In this document: positions 41,411 through 51,030 of the stretch, piece after piece | Layout: each line of letters begins with the position of its first letter | How positions within the stretch are numbered: position 1 is the first letter of the stretch | Assembly (NCBI RefSeq): GCF_018449435.1 | Contig: NZ_JAHCMU010000006.1 | Coordinates: 1-64,000, forward strand | DNA: 64,000 nt | DNA from: Flagellimonas sp. 389 | GTDB lineage: Bacteria; Bacteroidota; Bacteroidia; Flavobacteriales; Flavobacteriaceae | Direction of reading: 5' to 3' | The notes under the pieces: generated by a model | Database searches by the model: none | What the model was told of the DNA's origin: nothing | What the model saw: only the letters and a program-made list of their open reading frames with translations | Made by a program: the position numbers and the translations under genes

Positions 41411-42776
41411 TCCTTTTTCTGTTTAATCGATTTTTTACCAAAACTCGCATTGAGCTGTCGCGTCTCCTGTTCGTTAACCGAGGCAAGCCACTTCTCATAT
41501 TGCTCGGCGGGCATTTCGGAATAGCCTAGATTGTCTACCGTTTCATATTGTACCAGAACCGATTTGTAAAGTTTGACCAATTGGGGGTAATGTCTTATCT
41601 CATCAAAGTTTTCTTTGGCAATCCCCAATTTTTCCGTGGCATATTTCAGTTTTACCGTCTGCAAATTAGCCTTCGAAATTGGGCGGGAATATTTTTTGGG
41701 TCGATTTCAAGAGCAGTGTTCAAAACTTCTTCTGCAAAATCGTCATAGCCATATTTTCTTATGTAACCAACAGCCAATTCAGCAAAATAATTAGATAAAA
41801 GCTCCTGTTTATTCATGGGATGCATGAATATCTTGTTTTGTATTGCCTCGGCCTTTACGTAGCCAGAGTTCAGGATAAAGGCATCCGTAGTGAGCATATG
41901 GTTGGTCAGTTCAATATTGTACCATGTCCCACTATCATCGGGAAACTTTATGTAGGAGTGGTTGGGCGAAAGTGCCAGATGTGCCACGGCACCGATTTCC
42001 TCGGCTAGGATGAGGTATAATCTCGGTAAAGAATTGCACTGTCCCTTTCCCGTTAAAAGAAGTTTATGGACAAACATTTTGCTCCAATCCTTTCTGCCCC
42101 AGTAATCATCAAAATCATATTCAAACGGAAAGTGTTTTAATCCCTTGGATTTGATTTCCAGAGTGTCGGCAAAAAATTGGAACAATAGATAGTTCTTGTC
42201 AATGTTACTATTATTGTCTAACCCTAGTTCATCGAGTTTTTCACGAAGAAAGTCCCCTGTCTTTTTTATGGTCTCCTCAAATTCGGAATAATCTTTTTCG
42301 CCTTCGTAGTAGGCGTTCTCGACAATAAATGTCGCTCTTTTGGGAGAAAAGGAATTGTACCGCATGGGCAGAAGCTGGGCGTAAGCGTTTCGGTAGTGTT
42401 GGGAGCCTTTGGAATTTCTGAATGAGGGCAATGCACTTAGAATACCGTTCATTGTAGTGAAGGCGTCTTCGATGATTTCCTTTCTGGCCTTTTCTTCCGC
42501 TTCGACTTTTCTGACATCGGCTTCGTGCATCGCCATTTGGCGGGCATACCTATCCCTGTCGTTCGATGGAGAACTGGAAGAATAGCTTAGAACATTAATG
42601 GGTTGTGTAGGCTGTAAAGTACCGTAGGATTGAAACGTACCAGGGGTCGGGAGAGTGGGCTCAATGTTTTGTGAAAACATAATGCCTACCGTTCCAAAAA
42701 TAAATATTGTGATTATCCCCTGTAAGCAAAGCGAAAAGGTGAATAGGCTAGAATTATTGGCTGGTTTTTGGCACAT
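41407..42776 (-). pseudogene. Frameshifted transglutaminase-like gene (paralogue of 40340-41410)
   Basis: The first frame (42776 to 41652) encodes 374 aa: a signal-like N-terminus (GIITIFIFGTVGIMFSQ), a helical linker, and the same core as its paralogue, with Cys in GKGQCNSLPRLY, His in SPNHSYIKF and WYNIELT. It ends abruptly in AQFRRLICRR. The continuation lies in another frame (KANLQTVKLKYATEKLG down to 41407), containing LGYSEMPAEQYEKWL, which matches LGYRRMPEEMYLDWL of the paralogue. A one-base loss or equivalent near 41668-41676 joins the two. The catalytic core is complete before the break, so the truncated product could still act. Sequencing error, mutation or programmed shift cannot be told apart here. 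Confidence 0.82.
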
Positions 42777-42922
42777 AAATCCTGTTTGATTTGGGCGTTG
42801 GACAACTATATAAAACTAATAAAAAAACATGTTATTTCTTACAACATCTATCAAATTTTTATACGTAAGAAAAAATCAGTTAAGATAACTTCTAGGATGA
42901 TTTCAAACGATTTCGATAGATA

Positions 42923-42930
42923 CAAAAATA
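42923..42930 (-). promoter_or_regulatory. -7 promoter element, possible island operon promoter
   Basis: On the minus strand TATTTTTG matches TAnnTTTG, about 147 bp before the first island gene. No -33 TTG at the right distance. Confidence 0.35.
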
Positions 42931-42936
42931 GAGATA

Positions 42937-42954
42937 GGTGCTACACTCAGCACC
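42937..42954 (-). terminator. Possible terminator after the threonine aldolase gene
   Basis: GGTGCT (42937-42942) and AGCACC (42949-42954) form a 6-bp stem with a 6-nt loop, 20 bp past the aldolase stop on the minus strand. The T-run comes only after 7 nt, so the evidence is weak. Confidence 0.3.
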
Positions 42955-42973
42955 CGTTTCCGATTAAGAGTAA

Positions 42974-43999
42974 TCACCCTATTTTTCGTAGAATGTCAAG
43001 AAAGTGGTCGTGCATCTGCGCAGTATAATCCAAGTGTGTCACTATACGCAGTTTACCTTGCCCCATTCCAATAATCGAGATATGGTTGTCCTCCAGCTTG
43101 GACAAGAAAATAGTTGAAGACATTTGGGATTCATCCAACTCAAAAATGATAATGTTGGTTTCAATGGGCTCTACTTTTTTGATAAATTCCAGTTTACCGA
43201 GGACACTTCCAATTTCCTGTGCCTTATTATGATCTTCGGATAGTCGGCCAATATTGTTATTTAGGGCGTACGAACCTGCTGCCGCTAAAAAACCAGACTG
43301 GCGCATACCGCCCCCAAATACCTTACGCACCCGTAAAGCATCGGCGATTAATTTTTCGCTACCCACAAGCACGGAACCCACAGGACAGCCCAAGCCCTTG
43401 CTAAAACAGACGCTAATGGAATCAAATAAAGCTCCATAGTCCTTTGGATTTTCATTTTTAGCTACCAATGCGTTCCAGAGTCGTGCGCCGTCCAGATGAT
43501 ACTTTAATCCATGCTCCTCACAAACCCGTTTTATCTTTTTCAGTTCATCAAAATCCCAACATGCTCCCCCACCTTTATTCGTAGTGTTTTCAATACAAAC
43601 CAAAGAAGTCAAGGGGCTATGATAAAAATCGGGAGGGTTAATGGCCGCTTCAACTTGTTCAGCGGTCATCATTCCCCTATTTCCATCCACCAATTTACAG
43701 GAAACGCCACTGTTGAAGCTTACACCGCCACCTTCGTAATTATAGACATGGGCGTATTTGTCACATATTAGCTGCTCACCAGGCTGTGTATGCAATTTTA
43801 TGGCTGTTTGATTGGTCATAGTGCCACTTGGAAAGAACAAAGCGGCTTCCATACCAAAATAATTGGCTACTTCTTCTTCAAATGCATTAACGCTTGGATC
43901 ATTCTTAAAGACATCGTCCCCTACCTTGGCATTCATCATGGTCTCCAGCATACCATTGCTTGGTCGTGTGACCGTGTCACTTATCAAATTAATTTTCAT
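42974..43999 (-). CDS. ltaE: Low-specificity L-threonine aldolase
   Basis: 341-aa PLP enzyme (fold type I) that cleaves threonine or allo-threonine to glycine and acetaldehyde. PLP Lys201 is in CFSKGLGCPVGS; HLDGARLWNA (168-177) holds the Asp and Arg of the cofactor site; the N-terminal DTVTRPS and GDDVFKNDP motifs are typical. The length matches the family. It begins 15 bp after the metalloprotease gene, in the same direction, so they are likely cotranscribed, although no metabolic link is obvious. Confidence 0.93.
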   Translation of the reverse strand: MKINLISDTVTRPSNGMLETMMNAKVGDDVFKNDPSVNAFEEEVANYFGMEAALFFPSGTMTNQTAIKLHTQPGEQLICDKYAHVYNYEGGGVSFNSGVSCKLVDGNRGMMTAEQVEAAINPPDFYHSPLTSLVCIENTTNKGGGACWDFDELKKIKRVCEEHGLKYHLDGARLWNALVAKNENPKDYGALFDSISVCFSKGLGCPVGSVLVGSEKLIADALRVRKVFGGGMRQSGFLAAAGSYALNNNIGRLSEDHNKAQEIGSVLGKLEFIKKVEPIETNIIIFELDESQMSSTIFLSKLEDNHISIIGMGQGKLRIVTHLDYTAQMHDHFLDILRKIG

Positions 44000-44014
44000 A
44001 AAAGGAACAAATCT

Positions 44015-46417
44015 TTAGTTCATACAATCCATACCAATTGGGGAACCATCTGGAATCTTAGGAGCTGGAATAACCTTAAAACTAGCCGGAGCTTTTAGAA
44101 ATGCATCTATTCGCCGTACCATTTCTGAGGAAATCGCACTACTTCCTTTATTGGTCATTCTGGTTTTTAATCGCTTTAAAGACTCATTGGCTATTGCATT
44201 TACTTGAGGGTGAACTTCATTGTGCGCTGCCAAATTCATCATGTGAAACAGTACTCTAAAATTTATAATCTGCTGCGCTTCGTTCAAATAGGGATCTTTA
44301 TGTGTTTTTTCAATCGTAGCATTCACTAAAGTATTGAACACCTGTTCTAATCCAAGCTGGTTTTTATCCAAGCTTTTCTGCTGAATTAAACGAGAAGCCC
44401 TTTCAGGATGTAACAAGAGTCCCAAAGTCATATCTGATGAGGTTTCCACTGCCGAAAGCGCATCAAAACTAACACCTGTTCTTCCTTTAAAAGATTCTCT
44501 TGTTCGTCCATATCCAATGGCGCGTGGTGGAAAAAGGTTTAGTTTGTCTTTTGGTATTGCCAGTTTATTAGCGTCCAATGTTTGTAATATAGTTTTCAGG
44601 GCATTCTCCTGACCAGTTCGATTAACAACGGAAACGGCACGTTGTCCATCACCCTTTACGGCATAATTATAATCCAATCCCCCAATAACTTTAGAAACTG
44701 CTTCAGTTTGATACCTGTGAAAAAAGAATAAAGGTGCAAAAATATCTTCCAGCACCGAATTGGGTTCTCCTGAACGAATATTGTCCATAGAAAAGTTGGC
44801 CATAGCTATTTTTCGTATCATCAGTACTTGTTCCAATTCTTCTGCTGCATTTTTTCCATTGTCCCATAGATGAGCCAAAGCATGTGCACTGCCCATGGGT
44901 CTGGCATCTTGATCGGATATGTACCGTAGACCATCGGCTTGTGCTTTTTCCAAAATAGCGTTTAAACCTTCCGCTTCTTTAGCCTTATTCGGAAAATCTG
45001 TATAAGAATATGCCACAGTGACTTTATCCCATACCCCGATTCCCGTGTCATATGCATTGGAAAAATCGATGGCATCACCCTTTAGTTCAAATTGTGGATG
45101 TGGATAGTCCATTACCGAAGCTCTGCCATTGGTGCTAGCAGCAAAATTATGGGCAAAGCCCAGGGTATGTCCAATTTCATGGGCAGAGAGCTGTCTAATC
45201 CGTGCCAAAGCCAATTCCAACATAGGTTGGTAATTATCATCCCGTTCAGCAAAAGGCTTGTTCATTAAGGCCTGTGCAATCAAGAAATCTTGGCGTATAC
45301 GAAGACTTCCCAAGCTCACATGCCCTTTCATAATTTCTCCCGTTCGTGGGTCGGTGATGCTACTTCCATAGCTCCAACCTCTTGTGGAACGATGTACCCA
45401 TTGAATTACATTATAACGAACATCCAAGGGATCTGCATCATCGGGCAATATTTTCAATTGAAACGCATCCTTATAACCTATGGCTTCAAATGCCTGGTTC
45501 CACCATTTGCCTCCTTCGAGAAGCGCGGAACGAACAGGTTCCGGGGTTCCGTTATCCAAATAATAAATTATGGGCTCTACAGCTTCGCTCACAGCTGCTC
45601 CAGGATTTTTCTTTTCAAGACGGTGACGTCTTACAAAATGTTTTAAAATAGGCTCTTGTACTGGAGTAGCGTAATCGTAATATGATATTGGGTACGAACC
45701 ACAGCGCGGGTCGAACACACGTTTTTCATATTTATCATCAGGTAGCTCAATTAAGGAATGATGCTGGGCAACGGTAACCAGTGAAGGGTTTGGGGCAACA
45801 GACCGTATGTATGCTCCCTCAGGGTTTCCAGAAAAGGTAAGCGTTACATCAAACTCCACATTCTTTGGGAATGCTTTGGTACGGTCAAAGGCCATGGCAC
45901 TTTTAGATCTATCCAAACTGTAAGAACCTTGTTTGGTCCGTTTCAATCTGGCGGAGACACCATGGGCATCACGCATTAGAAAATCAGTAATATCGATTAA
46001 AAACTTCCCTTTTGACTCTTCTTCAATCGTAAACCCATAAAGCACAGATTTTGCAAAAGCTTGTTCCACCGATTTTTTCTCCAGTTTATTTTGGGTCAGT
46101 GCCCTAAACTTTAAATTGGGTTGAACCAATAGTAATTTGTTTCCCGCTTTTCTAAAGAAAACTACTTGTTCGTTTCCTAGTTGCCCCCTATCCAATCCTA
46201 TATCGTTGCTACCTATTCCACTGCTCAAAGAATACACATATAAAAATTCCTTTTCCAGTTCATCTACCTCTAAGAAAATCTTATCTGTTTTGTCATCAAA
46301 ATAAAAATTAAAGTAGCCATTAAACTTTTGATATTCTTTGGTACTATCAAAACTTTGGGCGTTTAAAAAGCTAGTTATCAGAATGAATGGTAAAATGTGA
46401 GAGAGGTACTTTTTCAT
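44015..46417 (-). CDS. Exported zinc metalloprotease (DUF5117/DUF4953, metzincin-like)
   Basis: About 800-aa secreted protein. The signal peptide (1-20, ending SFLNAQ) is followed by a beta-rich N-terminal domain and a zinc site HEIGHTLGFAH (about 413-423) with a downstream Met-turn-like ASVMDYPHPQ, which is a metzincin arrangement. A long helical C-terminal domain follows. The layout matches Bacteroidota proteases with DUF5117 before, and DUF4953 around, the catalytic domain. The substrate is unknown. The start is ATG 46417; the frame extends upstream to 46522 but that part is unlike a signal peptide and runs through the prfB promoter. Confidence 0.88.
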   Translation of the reverse strand: MKKYLSHILPFILITSFLNAQSFDSTKEYQKFNGYFNFYFDDKTDKIFLEVDELEKEFLYVYSLSSGIGSNDIGLDRGQLGNEQVVFFRKAGNKLLLVQPNLKFRALTQNKLEKKSVEQAFAKSVLYGFTIEEESKGKFLIDITDFLMRDAHGVSARLKRTKQGSYSLDRSKSAMAFDRTKAFPKNVEFDVTLTFSGNPEGAYIRSVAPNPSLVTVAQHHSLIELPDDKYEKRVFDPRCGSYPISYYDYATPVQEPILKHFVRRHRLEKKNPGAAVSEAVEPIIYYLDNGTPEPVRSALLEGGKWWNQAFEAIGYKDAFQLKILPDDADPLDVRYNVIQWVHRSTRGWSYGSSITDPRTGEIMKGHVSLGSLRIRQDFLIAQALMNKPFAERDDNYQPMLELALARIRQLSAHEIGHTLGFAHNFAASTNGRASVMDYPHPQFELKGDAIDFSNAYDTGIGVWDKVTVAYSYTDFPNKAKEAEGLNAILEKAQADGLRYISDQDARPMGSAHALAHLWDNGKNAAEELEQVLMIRKIAMANFSMDNIRSGEPNSVLEDIFAPLFFFHRYQTEAVSKVIGGLDYNYAVKGDGQRAVSVVNRTGQENALKTILQTLDANKLAIPKDKLNLFPPRAIGYGRTRESFKGRTGVSFDALSAVETSSDMTLGLLLHPERASRLIQQKSLDKNQLGLEQVFNTLVNATIEKTHKDPYLNEAQQIINFRVLFHMMNLAAHNEVHPQVNAIANESLKRLKTRMTNKGSSAISSEMVRRIDAFLKAPASFKVIPAPKIPDGSPIGMDCMN

Positions 46418-46454
46418 ATCGTAGTTAGTTGAACCTAAAAATATATAAATTTCG

Positions 46455-46484
46455 TTGCTTGACCATTGTGAAACACTATTTTTG
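46455..46484 (+). promoter_or_regulatory. Consensus Bacteroidota promoter of prfB
   Basis: TTG (46455-46457), 19 bp, then TATTTTTG (46477-46484): both boxes and spacing agree with the Bacteroidota consensus. The ATG at 46502 is 17 bp downstream. Confidence 0.75.
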
Positions 46485-46501
46485 CTTGAAATTAAATTCT
46501 G

Positions 46502-47597
46502 ATGATAACTACAGATCAGCAAAAAGATCTTATTGAGCGCCTTGGTGCGTTAAGGAGGTATCTTTGACATTGATGCCAAACTTATTGAAATAGAGAACGA
46601 GGAAGAAAAAACCCTTGCTCCGGGGTTCTGGGATAATCCACAGCAGGCCCAAGTTCAAATGCAATCGCTCAAGTCCAAAAAGAAATGGGTAGAGGATTTC
46701 AATTCCGCTGAAGCTTTGGTAGGTGATCTTGAAGTCTTACTGGAATTTCAGCAGGCGGGTGAGGTTTCCGAGGAAGAAGTAACCCAACAGTACGATAAAG
46801 CAGTCCTTCTTATAGAAAATCTTGAGTTTAAGAACATGCTTTCGGACGAAGGCGATGAACTCACTGCCGTATTGCAAATAACGGCCGGCGCAGGTGGCAC
46901 GGAAAGTTGTGATTGGGCCGCAATGCTCATGCGCATGTACCTTATGTGGAGCGAAAAAAATGGTTATAAGGTCAAAGAACTCAATTATCAAGAAGGCGAT
47001 GTAGCTGGCATTAAAACAGTTACTTTGGAGATTGAAGGTGAATTTGCCTTTGGTTGGCTAAAGGGAGAAAATGGCGTACACCGTTTGGTGCGTATCTCTC
47101 CTTTTGATAGTAATGCCAAAAGGCATACGTCATTTGCTTCGGTTTATGTCTACCCGTTGGTCGATGACACTATTGAAATCGATGTAAATCCATCTGATAT
47201 TGAAATAACTACTGCTCGTTCCAGCGGAGCCGGTGGGCAAAATGTGAATAAGGTAGAAACCAAGGTACAATTGGTCCACAAGCCTACGGGCATTCAGATT
47301 TCTTGTTCCGATTCACGTTCGCAACACGATAATCGGGCAACTGCCATGAAGATGTTAAAATCGCAATTGTACGAAATTGAGCTTCGTAAAAAACAAGAGG
47401 CACGTGCAGAAATCGAATCCTCCAAAATGAAAATAGAATGGGGCTCACAAATCAGGAACTACGTTATGCATCCCTACAAATTGGTCAAGGATGTTAGAAC
47501 AGCAGAAGAGACCGGTAATGTTGATGCTGTTATGGACGGTGATATCAATTCATTTTTGAAGGCGTTCCTTATGATGATGGGGCAACGTGACGATTAA
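46502..47597 (+). CDS. prfB: Peptide chain release factor 2 with programmed +1 frameshift
   Basis: Release factor for UGA/UAA codons, 364 aa after frameshifting (E. coli 365). A 21-codon first frame (ATG 46502 to CTT 46562-46564) meets an in-frame TGA (46565-46567). A +1 slip at CTT-T continues at GAC 46566 in the frame that runs to 47597. The recognition motif SPF (VRISPFDS) and the catalytic GGQ ([15 protein letters not shown]) are present. The frameshift makes RF2 regulate its own synthesis: low RF2 leaves UGA unread and favours the slip. The ArsC-like gene follows after 14 bp. Any annotation starting at 46659 loses the N-terminal 52 residues. Confidence 0.95.
46553..46568 (+). promoter_or_regulatory. 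prfB +1 frameshift signal
   Basis: AGGAGGTATCTTTGAC: a Shine-Dalgarno-like AGGAGG three bases before the slippery CTT, then TGA and C. This is essentially the E. coli element (AGGGGGTATCTTTGAC). It is striking because most initiation sites in this phylum lack such a sequence. Confidence 0.95.
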
Positions 47598-47611
47598 ATC
47601 TAATTATAGTT

Positions 47612-47953
47612 ATGATAAAAATTTACCATAATCCAAGATGTAGAAAATCCAGGGAAGGACTAGAAGTTTTAGAAAAATCTGGTCAAGAGTTTGAAGTGGT
47701 ACGATATTTGGAAAATATTCCTACGAAAGAGGAATTGCGAGAGGTCATTGCCTGTTTGGGAATTTCTCCTGAAAATCTGGTCCGAAAAAATGAAGCGATA
47801 TGGAAAGAAAAGTACCGTAACCAGCTTTTAACGGACGAACAAGTATTGGACGCCATGATAGCACATCCAAAATTGATAGAACGGCCAATTGTAATGAAAG
47901 GCCGAAAGGCCGTAATCGGCAGACCAGCCGAAAATATTGAAGAAATACTATAA
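47612..47953 (+). CDS. arsC: ArsC/Spx-family thioredoxin-fold protein (arsenate reductase-like)
   Basis: 113-aa protein of the ArsC/Spx/YffB family. Cys10 in NPRCRKSRE is the reactive cysteine (C-x-x-S), and the ERPIV motif near 90-94 contains the conserved Arg. Such proteins reduce arsenate with glutathione or glutaredoxin, but many relatives have other or unknown redox roles. There is no arsenite pump, arsR or other ars gene nearby, so an arsenic-resistance role is uncertain. It sits 14 bp after prfB and is probably cotranscribed. Confidence 0.8.
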   Translation: MIKIYHNPRCRKSREGLEVLEKSGQEFEVVRYLENIPTKEELREVIACLGISPENLVRKNEAIWKEKYRNQLLTDEQVLDAMIAHPKLIERPIVMKGRKAVIGRPAENIEEIL

Positions 47954-48029
47954 AATGTACTTAACAAAAGTTTAACCAAATTGGATTAAACCTTCACTTA
48001 ACTTTAGAATCATATTTAAGTTCAACATC

Positions 48030-48488
48030 ATGAAAAATGTACGTACTGTATTCGTTATCACATTTTTATTGGCAATTACATACACTTCTACGCTGTCCGC
48101 TCAATTTGGAAATAGGTTTGGCAGACAACAACGAAGTGCTATTCCACAAGCGCAGCAAGCACCTGAAAAACCAGACCCGCTTACTGCTGAAGAGATTGTG
48201 GAACAACGTATGCCTTCTATTACTGAGGAGTTAGGGCTCAATCCGTTCGAAGAAGCCGTAGTCAAAACTACATTGACGAAATATGTACAACAGCGAATAG
48301 AGCTGCAGATTTTAAAATTAGAACCTCAGAAAATGAGGGAAGAGCTTGAAAAAATAGGCAAGAACCAGAATGAAGAAATGAAGAACGGGTTGCCAGAAGA
48401 TAAGTACAATGCATATTTAGAACTCCAAGAAAATAGGTTCAAGACCAGCAAAAAGAAAAAGAAGAAAAAGAAGAAATCCAAAGACTGA
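48030..48488 (+). CDS. Exported hypothetical protein with polylysine tail
   Basis: 152-aa protein with a signal peptide (1-24, ending TLSAQ). The mature part is helical (EEIVEQRMPSITEELGLNPF, then a heptad-like IELQILKLEPQKMREELEKI) and ends with about ten consecutive lysines before SKD. No family is recognised. It is placed one base before the TonB-dependent receptor start, so they are translationally linked and may work together at the envelope. A TAACTTTA, one base off the -7 consensus, lies near 47999. Confidence 0.72.
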   Translation: MKNVRTVFVITFLLAITYTSTLSAQFGNRFGRQQRSAIPQAQQAPEKPDPLTAEEIVEQRMPSITEELGLNPFEEAVVKTTLTKYVQQRIELQILKLEPQKMREELEKIGKNQNEEMKNGLPEDKYNAYLELQENRFKTSKKKKKKKKKSKD

Positions 48489-48489
48489 T

Positions 48490-51006
48490 ATGAAAAAACT
48501 GCTACTGTCCTTTCTATTGCTTAACTCCATAGTACTAACAGCACAAAACAAAGGACAGGGCAATCGACCTTCTCCCATTAAAATAACCGGAAAGGTCATC
48601 GATAGGGACACAGGACAACCTTTGGAGTATGCTACTTTAGTACTCCAACGTGTTCGAAACCCTGAAAAAGTAACAGGCGGAATAACAGATGAATCTGGAA
48701 ATTTTGAAGTAGAAACCCCTCCGGGTCTTTTTAATATACGAGTGGAATACATTTCTTATGAAACGTACGAGCTTAAATCACAAACATTAAGGGCCTCTAC
48801 TGATTTAGGCACGATAGAACTTAGTGTCGATGTAGAGCAACTGGAAGATGTTGAAGTAGTAGGTGAACGCACAACGGTCGAACTACGTTTGGACAAAAAA
48901 GTCTATAACGTAGGAAGCGACCTTACCGTAAAAGGTGGTTCTGTAACAGATGTGTTGGACAATGTACCATCCATAACCGTGGATGTTGAAGGGAACATTA
49001 GCTTAAGGGGCAATGAAAGTGTACGGATATTGATCAATGGAAAACCCTCTGCCCTATCTGGTCTTAGCCCAGATGCCTTACAACAATTGCCTGCTGATGC
49101 CATTGAAAAAGTTGAAGTCATCACTAACCCTTCCGCTCGTTATGATGCCGAAGGAACTGCCGGTATTCTAAACATAATTTTAAGACAGAGCAAAACTGCA
49201 GGATTAAATGGTTCCATTAATGCTTTTGGAGGTTATCCAGATAATTTTGGGGCAGCTTTAAACCTGAATCTCAGAAGAGAACGCTTCAATATTTTCACTA
49301 CCACCACATATCGCTATCGAGATGCGCCAGGTAATGCTCAATTTCTGCAAGAAAATTTTGATGAAGACGGAAACACCGCAAGCTTTCAAGATGAGTTTAG
49401 GGAGTACCAAAGGGAAGATGATGGTATTAACACCAATATTGGTTTTGAATTGTTTTTGGATGAGGATGCTCAAAGTAGTATTACCAATTCATTTGTTTAC
49501 AGAAGGTCGAATGGTGACAATACTGTAGATGTTGATTTCTTCAATTTTGATGCATTGCGAAATCCGACCATACAACGTAATCGATTCACAAATGAAGATG
49601 AGTTTGATGAAAATATACAGTACTCCGTAAACTATCAGAAAAGGTTTAAGAAAGATGGACAGTTATTGACTGCCGATTATCAATACTCCAAGGGCATCGA
49701 TATAGAAAACTCGATTATTGAAGAGTTTATACTGGGCGATAATATTCAGCTGCCCACAGAACAGACCATAAATGATGAAAGTCAAATCAACCAATTGGCG
49801 CAGTTTGATTATGTACATCCCTTTGGTAAAAACAATCAATCACAGTTTGAGATAGGCTATCGTGGCACATTCAACACCTTCAATACTGATTTTGTTTTTG
49901 GGATTTTAGAAGATGGTGTATTGGATTCTGACCCAGACTTTAGCAATGAACTCATCTATAAAGAATTTGTAAACGCGGCATATACCCAATTGGGAACCAA
50001 AATAAATAACTTTAGTATTTTGGGCGGCATACGTATGGAGGCTTCGGATATTGGTATTGAGCTTGTAAATACGGATGATGTTTCTGAAAAGGATTATATC
50101 GATTGGTTTCCTTCATTGTTTTTTGGTTATGAACTATCAGAATATGAACAGTTCACCATAAGTTACAGCAGAAGACTGAGACGGCCCCGGTCTAGATTTA
50201 TCAATCCGTTTCCGTCACGTTCCAGCAATACAAACCTTTTTCAAGGTAATCCGGACCTAGACCCAACGTACACCAATGTTTTTGATTTAGGCTATATAAA
50301 ACGTTGGGATAAAATTACATTAACAACTTCTGGGTATTATAATCGTTCTACAGGAGTATTTCAATTTATTACACAAGAGACAGGCGATTTTGTTGAGATT
50401 GAAAACCCTGATGATGTGGCAAACCCTATTATAGTTCCAGTTCAAGTGAGAACTCCTATCAATCTGGCAACAGATACTCGGTTTGGTGGTGAATTGACAA
50501 CCACTTATGTCCCAAAAAGAGATTGGCGTTTAACGTTGAACCTCAATTTATTTCAACAACAACTACGAGGCAACTTCACGTTTACCAACTTTCTGGGTGA
50601 AGCGGTTTTTCAGAGTTTTGATGCTGATAATTTCACATGGTTCAGCCGTTTAAGTGCTAAAATACCGCTTCCAGGAAAAGTGGACTTTCAAACCAACACA
50701 CTTTATCGAGGAAGAAGGGTTGACGCACAGAATGTAAACAAAGGCATATTGAGCACCAACCTGGCCTTCAGCAAAGATGTAATAAAAGATAAAGCAACAC
50801 TATCCTTGAATGTTAGAGATCTTTTTAATTCCAGAAAGCGAATTACCGAGACAACAACAGAAAATGTCTTCACGAACAGTGAGTTCCAATTTAGGGAACG
50901 ACAACTAACACTGTCTTTTCTATATAGGTTTAATCAACCGCAGAATGAGCGAGACAAACGAGAAGGTAGAAGTAATGGTGAAGATGATATGGAATTTGAA
51001 GGATAA
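48490..51006 (+). CDS. TonB-dependent receptor-like outer-membrane protein
   Basis: 838-aa outer-membrane protein. The signal peptide (1-18, ending VLTAQ) is followed by a carboxypeptidase-regulatory-like domain (about 30-115: ITGKVIDRDTGQPLEYATL), a plug domain (about 125-240, with GNISLRGNESVRILINGKPS and IEKVEVITNPSARYDAEGTAGILNI, each given as separate short motifs: VEVITNPSARYDAEG) and an outer-membrane barrel of the OMP_b-brl_3 kind up to about 815, then a charged tail ERDKREGRSNGEDDMEFEG. Such receptors import siderophores, glycans or peptides, or serve signalling; the ligand is not predictable and no SusD partner is present. It follows the polylysine-tail protein by one base. Confidence 0.85.
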   Translation: MKKLLLSFLLLNSIVLTAQNKGQGNRPSPIKITGKVIDRDTGQPLEYATLVLQRVRNPEKVTGGITDESGNFEVETPPGLFNIRVEYISYETYELKSQTLRASTDLGTIELSVDVEQLEDVEVVGERTTVELRLDKKVYNVGSDLTVKGGSVTDVLDNVPSITVDVEGNISLRGNESVRILINGKPSALSGLSPDALQQLPADAIEKVEVITNPSARYDAEGTAGILNIILRQSKTAGLNGSINAFGGYPDNFGAALNLNLRRERFNIFTTTTYRYRDAPGNAQFLQENFDEDGNTASFQDEFREYQREDDGINTNIGFELFLDEDAQSSITNSFVYRRSNGDNTVDVDFFNFDALRNPTIQRNRFTNEDEFDENIQYSVNYQKRFKKDGQLLTADYQYSKGIDIENSIIEEFILGDNIQLPTEQTINDESQINQLAQFDYVHPFGKNNQSQFEIGYRGTFNTFNTDFVFGILEDGVLDSDPDFSNELIYKEFVNAAYTQLGTKINNFSILGGIRMEASDIGIELVNTDDVSEKDYIDWFPSLFFGYELSEYEQFTISYSRRLRRPRSRFINPFPSRSSNTNLFQGNPDLDPTYTNVFDLGYIKRWDKITLTTSGYYNRSTGVFQFITQETGDFVEIENPDDVANPIIVPVQVRTPINLATDTRFGGELTTTYVPKRDWRLTLNLNLFQQQLRGNFTFTNFLGEAVFQSFDADNFTWFSRLSAKIPLPGKVDFQTNTLYRGRRVDAQNVNKGILSTNLAFSKDVIKDKATLSLNVRDLFNSRKRITETTTENVFTNSEFQFRERQLTLSFLYRFNQPQNERDKREGRSNGEDDMEFEG

Positions 51007-51030
51007 AAAAGAGGATAAAAGCCTCTTCGT

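Noticed and set aside
46659..47597. prfB read as a truncated gene starting at 46659
   Set aside because: The true start is 46502, with the classical CTT-TGA-C +1 frameshift; the protein then has normal length.
47612..47953. Arsenic resistance operon
   Set aside because: Only a single ArsC/Spx-like gene; no arsR, pump or other ars gene nearby, and it is linked to prfB.
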